In this document: piece after piece, positions 1 through 9,000 of the stretch | Layout: the number at the start of each line of letters is the position of its first letter | Position numbering within the stretch: the stretch's first letter is position 1 | Assembly (NCBI GenBank): GCA_001247695.2 | Contig: LGRX02012563.1 | Coordinates: forward strand, 1-28,146 | From: Cymbomonas tetramitiformis | Lineage: Eukaryota; Chlorophyta; Pyramimonadophyceae; Pyramimonadales; Pyramimonadaceae | Direction: 5' to 3' | Length of the DNA stretch: 28,146 nt | Position numbers and translations under genes: made by a program | The notes under the pieces: model-generated | What the model was told of the DNA's origin: nothing | The model's input: only the letters and a program-made list of their open reading frames with translations | Database searches by the model: none

Positions 1-114
1 GAGGAGAATGAAGGCCTGTGAGCACAAAAGAGGAGAATGAAGGCCTGCGAGCACAAAAGAGGAGAATGAAGGCCTGCGAGCGCAAAAGAGGAGAATGAAG
101 GCCTGTGAGCACAC
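1..114. repeat. 29-bp minisatellite, four copies, cut by the window edge
   Basis: Four head-to-tail copies of a 29-bp unit beginning gaggagaatgaaggcctg, with C/T and A/G differences between copies. The array starts at base 1, so its left end is outside the window. It lies upstream of the first visible exon of the plus-strand gene and is probably intronic or upstream sequence of that gene. Confidence 0.9.
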
Positions 115-450
115 GATGAACACGGGCAAAAATACCTTCTAGGAGAGCACTGACAGCAGGTCTGGTGAAATCTCTCCTTTGGACGGAACTTCCAGATGTG
201 AGGAGCAGGAAATGTCCTTTCCTCAAATTGAACCAGAAGACTGTTGTACACTTCTCTCACTTCCGGATGCTTTCCAAAGTTAGTAAATCCTCTGGCTGCT
301 CTCACTGCAGACCTAGAAAACTCAAACCTTGAATCTGAGCTGCTGGAAGCCAGTTTGAATGTGGTGAAAGAGAACTCCAGGGAGTCCTCGTCGACCCAGT
401 AGTAGGAACCAATTCTCAACTGGCTAGAATCTGAAAATGATGAAAATTTT
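115..450. other. no gene recognised
   Basis: No open frame, splice-bounded exon, tRNA-like fold or repeat copy was recognised here. It may belong to the same old repeat as 451-905, but I could not align it to the better copy at 5503-6318. Confidence 0.5.
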
Positions 451-905
451 TCTGAAGCACTAGTCAGGTTGAAATTTCTACTTTGTGTCCTCCACTAATG
501 GAACAAGGTCAGAATGGTTGTGGCTCCAAAGAGTGAGCTTGCAACTTTCTAGGAAGACTACTTCAAGAGCACGACGATGGTGGCTAGCCAATAGCCATCG
601 ATCAGAATCCATTTTATGGATTCAGTTCTCTCCTCATCCATTGGATGAGGAGAGCTGATATCCTCATCACAAACCAGCTACGTGGTCAGACAACTTGGCC
701 AAGTTGTGACTCCACGAGGATAGCCCTCTAGGTGGGTGTCATCACTGCTAGATCCGATGGCCCACCTCAGACTGCATTCTTAATGTGCATCCAAGGGCTC
801 TCATTGTCTCGGGTGTTTGGCCCCAGCTAGAGCCCAAATGAGAAAAAGCTTTCCGGGGGCACTCAAGCCTGAGTTCTCCCTCAAATCAAGAGCTTTTTGG
901 CTCAT
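451..905 (-). repeat. old inverted copy of the LTR-like repeat at 5503-6318
   Basis: Read on the minus strand, this stretch keeps blocks of the 5503-6318 element in the same order: a 20-bp identical block (886-905 matches 5611-5630), then a shared tgatgacacccac, an acaacttgg..aagttgt block, accacgtagct, ttggctagcc, and finally the ctgacta-g-gcttca block at 451-470. Sequence between the blocks has diverged, so this is an older insertion in the opposite orientation. Ends and target duplications were not found. Confidence 0.7.
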
Positions 906-969
906 TTTGTTAGGGTTCTTTTATTAGGGAATCAAATCAGAGCCAAGCTGGGGATTAATTGTCCCCACG

Positions 970-1009
970 ATATTGTCAATTAACCCCTTCCGGTCTTAAT
1001 TGACAATAT
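970..1009. repeat. perfect 14-bp inverted repeat (hairpin)
   Basis: Arms atattgtcaattaa (970-983) and ttaattgacaatat (996-1009) are perfectly complementary around a 12-nt loop. The arm, with its flanking ccacg, recurs in the longer inverted repeat at 3846-3897, so both may be traces of one small palindromic element. Confidence 0.75.
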
Positions 1010-1274
1010 TTGGCTCACCTAGCCCAATGAGTTAAAATGGTAGATAAGTATCCGTGCACTCTGGACCTTCCGGCCTAGGTGTCTAGGTGCATGGTGGTTG
1101 CCGTGCGTCCATCATGGTGTGGTTTGACCACCCCGGTAGGAACTTGCACATCGCAAACATGATATAGGAAACCATCCTTAGTAGACGTTTAACGGATTCT
1201 CCTCGTTTTTACATTTTCTCCTTGCTAATGATATCAGTCAAAGTGGGCTGTGAACCGGATGTTTGAATATGCAG
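1010..1274. other. no gene recognised; end of an intron
   Basis: This runs up to the acceptor gcag at 1271-1274 of the first visible exon. No coding stretch is seen. An ATG at 1250 is in frame with the exon, but the residues between it and the acceptor do not resemble a signal peptide. Confidence 0.4.
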
Positions 1275-3055
1275 GTGGGATCTATGCGAAAGATAGTGAG
1301 ATCCAGATCTATCAGAATTCAGCCATCTCTAACAATATTGCTAGTACCGATGGTGCTGGTATTTATGTGATGGGAGAACTCGCAATGGTGAATCTGACAC
1401 AGTGCCGCATTCAAGGCAATGAGGCAAAGACCGACGGTGGCGGTGTGATGGCATTGAGTGAAGCCACTCTGTTGTTCGACAAGTCACAATTTACTGAAAA
1501 TCATGCGCAAAGGGGTGCTGCAACTGCCGCAAGCAATGTGAATGTCAGCATTGTACGTAGTAACTTCACTGCTAATAAGGCTGACGTTATGACATCTGGG
1601 CTGCTCCTGAAGGATCTCGCAGTTGGTGCACTGTACCACGTGCTGTTCCAAGACAATCGTGGCGTTGCAGTGAGCGTTGTGGAAAGTTCTGTTGGCAGCT
1701 TATACTGGTCAACTATTGAGAACAACACTAACAATGATGGTGCAGACGGTAAAGGTGCAGGGTTGGTGGTGGAGGAACACAGTATGGGAGTAGTTAGCAA
1801 CTGCCATTTCAAGAGTAACCAGGGCCGGAATGGATCTGCCGCATACGTCAGCGGAGATGCTACATTCGCAAACTGCACATTTGAGAACAACACTGCTGAT
1901 AATGGACCTATATATATATCCCTGAACGAGAATACCGTGACACTTGAGCACAGCACTCTCTTGGCCAATCAAGCCTTGAAAAACGGGGCCGCATTGTACC
2001 TCGTTGATGTCAGCGCGGCTCACGCATTCAACAGTAGCTTCACACACCTCCGTGCAGAACATAACAGTGCCTTGTTAGGCGGTGCTTCCGTTGTCTTTTG
2101 GGAGACATGGCACAAATCTATAGCAGATGGCTTTCAGGCGATAAAGTGCATCGATTGCACCTTTGCGAACAACACGGCGAGCTACAGTACAAAGGATGGA
2201 TGGGCCACTGCGATGGCTGGTGTCAATTTGGACGAGCAGCATCCAATACAGCAAGGGGGCGCTACCATGGAGCCACCGATCCGTGTGGAGCTTGTTGACA
2301 TGTTTGGCACAGTTGAGCCCAACACAATCATCGAGGTGCAAGTGGCCGTAGTAAGCTTGGAAATGCTGCAGTGCTCATTGGTTGGGGCACAACGTAATCA
2401 ATCATATGCTGGCGTTGTCACGTTTACCCAGCTCTCCATTAACGGGCCCGTCGGTGAAGAATGTTTGGTGGAGGCAGTCGCAATTCTGGCCAATGGCGTA
2501 AAAGTTAATGCAACCACCGTGGTGCCACTCCGCCACTGCGAGCCCGGAGAGAAGTTGCAGACGTACGGCTCATCACAGACGTGTACCAAGTGTAAAAGTG
2601 GCACCCTAGGCCTCGGGGACGACATAAATAATGGCATAACAGAGTGTCTTGAGTGCAGCGATGGCCTCGAATGCCCAGGAGGCTCCAGCTACACTCTTGA
2701 GAACGGGTACTGGTTGGCACCCCACGCTGAGATGTGCGGGAGCGCGCAATGCTTGATGGACAGACTGCTGCCTTGTACTGTTGGAACGGCTTGCACCACA
2801 GACCTCGACCGTAGCGGGACCGCCGATCGCCCGGTGACGTATGACAATTTGTGCGCACTGGACAAAGGCTTCACCAGCGGAGTGATGTGCGGAGGCACAG
2901 AGGCCGTCATATGCGACTCAGGATTCACCGTCTCTGTAGAAGGCGACAAATGTGAGAAGTGTCCCTCAAGTGCCGCTACACTGACTACTTTTCTGGCAGT
3001 GAGTGTAGTCATTGTACTAATGACTGGTGGATTAAGCATTATGATCATGTCAAAG
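1275..3055 (+). CDS. exon: beta-helix repeats, Cys-rich stalk, first transmembrane segment
   Basis: About 593 codons. The first 290 or so carry repeated NNxAxxxGxxxY and FxxNxA motifs typical of polymorphic outer-membrane repeats that fold as a right-handed beta-helix. A linker is followed by roughly 140 residues with many cysteines (CxxCxxG, CLECSDGLECPGG, ENGYWLAP), then a hydrophobic span (FLAVSVVIVLMTGGLSIMIM) ending at the donor AAG|gtatgc. The start is placed at the acceptor gcag (1271-1274) because GGIYA is a normal repeat beginning. An ATG at 1250 would extend the frame by eight codons without giving a signal peptide. Confidence 0.8.
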
Positions 3056-6000
3056 GTATGCATCTAATTACCAACAGATACTTCCAATTTTGCCATGTAC
3101 ATCCCAGGCCACTCATCGCCTACTTGAGTGTCTCAGATAGTAGGGGCGCTTGCCTTGAGCTATCAGCAAGTGCAGTAGGAACTATTGCTCCATAGGCAGC
3201 TCCAAGAGCTTTGCCCCACCACTAAATCAGGGGAGGAGTGCGCTAGAGGCAGGCAAGATAGACTTGGTCCTGAGCTCGTGTCGGCAACGTGGTCGACCCC
3301 AACCTTCATGTCATATTGGGTTCAGAAGATCATGGTCGCGTTGCAAGGAGCTCACGTATTCGGGCTGAACAGCAGAGCGTTGGAGGAATATCCGCAGTGA
3401 ACCTTTCAATGCTGAATGACATTGAGTAGAGATATGCGATCAGCCTAGCCGCTTTGTACGAATTTTTAGCTTTCTGGAGCTTTTAGGAGCTGTTTGAGTA
3501 TTTTAGGTTCGTTTTTGTTAGGGATGTTTGATTGTGGAACTTTGGATTTGAACCTTTGGGACATCTATTAGTTTAATTGCCTGTAATGGAATCCGCAATA
3601 ATTCATATTTTGAAATTCTGACCGTTGGATGTATTCATCACATTGGGATGATGATATCTATCGGTCAGCTTTGTATACTTATATTTTTAAGAATACGTAG
3701 TAGGTCTTGAGTCTGAAAGAAATTCTGAAGTGACGAATGCATTCATAGAGGTGGAAACAGCCATCAATGCCAACATCACCGAGTGGGTTTTGTACAAAAC
3801 CTAGTGAACCTTGTACAAAATACTGTGGGAGTTGATGAACCCGAAAAGTGACTCCACGATATTGTCAACCCCGATTGACGGTATCGCGGAGTCACTTCAC
3901 TAGGTTTTGTACAAAAACCACTTCACTAGGTTTTGTACAAAAACCACCAGGCGTCGTGCTGCCTCCCCTCCAAGAGCTTCTTCGCCTGTACGCCCAACCC
4001 CCCAAAGGTCTCCGCTGCAAAAGGTACCGGCCTATGCGGAGAATTAAAAATCAACCCTGGTTTACCACAACGCACTTACTGCATGTGCCAAACTCAGAGG
4101 CATCCGATAGTAGACACGGATCTGTGCAGAGAGACGTCGCTATAAAGGGCGACCTTCCGCCGATGCTCTGTCTCTGCCGTGTGCAAAGACACCTGCGCGG
4201 CCTCCGCTCGAAGGACGGTGCACACGGGAACCCAACCACCACGTCGATGATGAGATGTCGCCCCCGCCCGTCGTAGTTGAGCACCGTAATGTCCGGCATC
4301 CACCGTGGCGAGTAGCCATGTTGGTACACCTGTGTCTTCTTCACGGAAGCTGGGTCATAAACCTACTTGCGCAACATCTCTACCAGCACGTCTTGCACGG
4401 CATTATGACGATGTGCGAACATGCCCCGGCGGTTACAAGTCAAGCAGTGGTAGCCGAACTCGTCCACCCCCCCACCACATGCGCACCGCCCAGTCCACAC
4501 TGCTGACACCTCCCGCACCAGCGGTAGCCTGATACCCAGCTGCAGACACAAAGAGGTCAGCGAAGCAATGGGCTTGAGGCGGAAGCCTCCCTCTATCGGC
4601 AAGGCATTCAGATGCCACGTAGTGCCGTCTTGGGAGAGACAGAGGAGTCTATCCCGGACAGTGGAAGTTGCTGCATCAAACAGGCTAAGGCAGTCGGAAC
4701 CATGTTGATAAAGTGTTAGCTCTTTCTGACTTGCTGGCCGTGTGTCACCGAAACTCTCCCATCTTGGCGCCTCCTCCCGGATTCGCAACCCCTCTGGCAT
4801 CACCTGCTCACCGGCCTCCGCCGCCAGCACCCGCAACCTCGCCCCCCGCACATCCTCCATCGCCGAGACCAGGCACGCCACTAGGGGGTGCCCTCCGGGG
4901 CTCCCAGGTGGAGGAGTAAGCTCCGCACCATTGGGAACATCATCACCATGCGCTTCTACACATGCGCCCTGGACCCCAGCCAACCCGCCGGCGCCAGCCG
5001 CTGGGCGGAGGTCAGCCCAAGCCCCCCCCCGCCGGGTTGGCAGCTGGCTCAACGCCACTGCTGCCTCGCCGAGCGGGTACGGGCTGCCTGCAATCTCCTG
5101 CAAACATCGTTGGACGCCCGAGTCATCATGCTCAAGGGACCCAAACATGAGCGTGTGCGACTTCAACCCCCTCACCAGGTGCATGAATCTCGGGCGGGAA
5201 CAATACCTCAGCAGCAGGAGCTGGACCTGCGGATTATTAAGCCCCGCCAGCTTAGGTAGGATCTCCCCAGCCTGACTGCAATCTCGTGACACTGGGCCAC
5301 CACCCAAGGGTCCGACCCCACAGGTATCCCCAGCACCTTGATGCCCTCAAAGGCTACGTCCGTCCCCGGGATCGAGTCGCCAGCCGCATCAACCACATCC
5401 TGGAAGTCCTCACACACACCTGACGGGCTGAAAACGGCCCTCTTTCTCACACTCAGCTCCAGCCCGATATTCGCCAGCAGCGGAACGGCCGTGTCGTAAT
5501 AATGAGTAATCAAGACTGCAAAGGATTAATTTTGGTTATTACGGAAATGCAAGGTTCCCTAGCTTTGTATTTCATATTACCATTGCATCCGGGCTCGGAT
5601 CCCGAAAAGAATGAGCCAAAAAGCTCTTGAATCGGTTAAGAAATCAGGCTTGAGTCTCCGATTTTGTTTTCTCTCTTGTGTCAAAGCTAGGACCAAACAC
5701 CCCAGTGACAGCTATGTCATGAGATGAGAAATGCAACTTGAGTGGGTCCCTCGGATCTGAATTGATGACACCCACTCAAAGGGCTGAGATGAGCTGACTC
5801 TGGTTTACAACTTGGCAAGTTGTAAAGAGGTCCACAGCAGACCACGTAGCTACCATTTAGATTGATGAGACTAGGAGAGCCACTGATTGGTGGAATAGGA
5901 TAGGAATCATGAATCTAGATCCTGCTAAAGCAGGATTGGCTAGCCGTCATTACTAGGACATATAAATAGCTCTTGTTGTGGTTTGCAGCTCACTCTTCAA

Positions 6001-9000
6001 TGAGCAGCAAACATTCCAAGTTTATTGTCACTCTAGTGGAAACATCAAAATGAAAATTTCAGTTTGACTAGAGCTTCAAAATTGTTCACCCACCCGCCCA
6101 CAACCTGGGAGAAGGGAAGGGGTAGGGGGTACCCGGGCAATCTGAACCGGCCAGCCCCAGGCTGCTTCGGTTGCTCCCGTGGACCCCTTGCCTGTCAAGT
6201 TTGACAACCACCACCTAAGGAACTAGGAACTAACTAGCTCGCTCTCGAAGAAAATATATTTTGAATAAATACCTTATACCTTGAGTGTGTGTTTGGTGTT
6301 ACCTGAAAGTTCCCTTGCAATAAGCTGCCCTCACATGCTCCGGATCCCCCAGAATATGTATGTCGTCAAGGTAGGCGCTGATGTACACCTCCGGGTGCGC
6401 CCGCAGAACAGCCTGAAGCACCGGCTGCAGCGGGGCCGCCATCAAGAACGGGCCAAGCGGGTCCCCATGATGTGTACCCTCCGCAGAGCGTACCCACCTG
6501 AACTCCCCGTCCGGCCCCCGCCACCCCAACCTAGCATCGTGGCGAAAGCTGCTCTCAGTAATGCCCAACAACTCAGGGAAGACCTTGTACACTGCCCGAT
6601 GAATCGCCCGCCTATGCACCGTGTTGAAAGCGTTCTTGCAATTAAGTTGTAAAGCACACCACGAGGGCACCTCTCCCAGCAGCGCCTGCACCGTGTGCAC
6701 GCACACCTCTGCCCCTCCCTGCACTCCGACCCCCACCTGGGCCACTGACGAGGCCGCCCCATCCCCAGGAGGCGCCCCGAAGTGCGCTACAAACCGCATT
6801 CGCATCTGCCTGCACACCACCTTACCTGTCAATCTCCTAAGCACCTCTCCACAGGCAATCGGTCGCACTCCACGTCCAAGCTTGAGGACCGCAACCTGCT
6901 GCACTCCCATGAGCCATGGCAGGATCTCCGCTGGCACCTTGTTGGACGCGATCTGCTCACACGCATGCTGGATGGCCGGCACCCCATACATCCCCAGCCC
7001 CAAAGATGACACTGAGATGCTCAAACCATAGCTGAGAGCACCCCGGTCTCGAAGTCACCGGCATCTGGCGACACTCTGCCTCCACCGCAGCCTCCTCCAA
7101 GACCAGCAGGGCCGCCCGCACGGGCGCCGGCAACCCATCTCCACCTGGATGCAACGCCTCGAGGGCCTCCAACGTCTCGGGCTTCAAGGGGCAAGCACAC
7201 CGGGATCAAGCCGCCGTATCGCCTTCCCAAGCTGCCCCTCCTTCACCAAGCTGATGACGTCACTCACGATCCGCTCCTCCGAGGCACGAGCCGGCCACAC
7301 CAGGGCCGACGGCACCGCAGCTCGATAAAGACCCTCCCACTCGCCTGCAAGCATCTGCTGAACCCTGACCCTCACCAGCTCTGCCGGGATGGACTTCTTT
7401 CGGGCCCTCGGCTGGGGCGCTGTTCCAAGCAGCCGCCAAAAATCATTATGCCCACTGAGTTTCCGCAGAACCCACCGCATGGCACCAGCGAACTCATCTC
7501 CAGCACGCTTCGGTACATGACGAGCGGAGGACTAGGGACGCGCGAAGATCTCCGACAAGTGGAGGCTCTGCAACCGCTCCCACGAGGTCTTGGGGATCAC
7601 CGTTTCCATCAAATGTTCCCGCCGATGCGCCTCACTGGCCGTCACCTCAGCACCTGCCACGTTGCTCTTCTTCTGAGAAGCCCTGCCTATGATGGGTGGT
7701 CAGCTCAGCCCCGCTAAGGTAGGCTACATTGCACCCGAACGCTGTGAGATCCATCCCAATGTAGTCGTCCGGCCGATGCACCTGCCACAAGTGGCGGGCC
7801 ATCCGCGTCGGATGTGGGGCGGTCCTCTCCGAGCACACTGGACACCGGAACGCCGGGTCGTCCTCACTCGGCTGCGGGTCCCCATCATGGGCCGCCGCAT
7901 CACGCTGCACCCGCCGCGCTCTCGGGACAACAACAGCCCTCGCATCCCGCCCGTCTGCCTGTTGAGGCCAAGGCTGCGGCCACTCCTGCAGTATCTGTCG
8001 ACGCTGCCGCAGTCTCTCCTGCCACTCCTGCCGCGCCTGCTGCCACTCTTCCTGCACCTTCTGCTGCTGCTCTGGCCGCCGCCGCTGCCGCAGCCCCCTA
8101 AGCTTGAGGGATGCCGGTCTTGTACGGCACAGCGGACAACTGCCGGTCTCCATCAACCACCTAGCCCCGCACATCTGGTTAGTGGGGTGCCCGCACGGCC
8201 ACATCAAGAATGCTTCCCCGACCTGGAGGGCACTCATGCAAATAGTGCACTGACCAGCTGAGGCACGCCGGGAACATACCTGCGCCTGCCCCCTTCATCC
8301 CCCACGCTGCGCTCATATGTTGCCCAGACATCCGCTGGCAACGCCGTCGCCGCGTTTGCAGCCCCGACCCCTCTAGCACGCTGAACCGCCTCCTCCACCA
8401 GTGCCTCAACCACCGGAACGGGATCAGGGGGCCTCCGTCATCGCCCACTAGGCCCGCATCAAGCACCGCCTGCAGGGACGGCACCATGACAGGCCCACCA
8501 CCCCCCCCCCGTGCATCCTGCACCGCGCCGCCCTCCCGCCCCCGCACCGAGGGAGAAGGAACCACGCTACCACTCGAACGCTCGAGAGGACGCGGCGACT
8601 GCGTGCCCGTCGCCTGGCTCCCACCACCTCGTCCGTTCCGCCGCGACAGTACCATCTACCCATCCGTCGAAAGGTACTCCACCACGCACCTGCTGTTGCT
8701 AAGGTCCACCGGCGCGCAACTCCCGTCATCGTCGAACTGCACGACATGCCGCCCTCGATCCGAGACGTACTCCGTGACCACTCTAACCCGCGGCCCACCG
8801 AAGTAGCACAGGTGAAGCCGTTGCCCCACCATCTCCACACCCCGGGGCCTAGTGTACCCCCGGCTGCCTGACGCTCCCGGCAAGCGACCCAGGGACTGCA
8901 TCTCCCGCCGGACCCCCCGCCACCATGTTGGCCGCATACTGCTGGATTTCCTGCCCCACAACCTGTTCCAGCCCAACCAGCTCCTCCTGTTGCTACCGTG

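Noticed and set aside
1275..3055. Bacterial (chlamydial) origin or contamination, suggested by Pmp-type repeats
   Set aside because: The exon has splice borders and joins in phase to eukaryote-type membrane exons; such repeats are common in algal genes.
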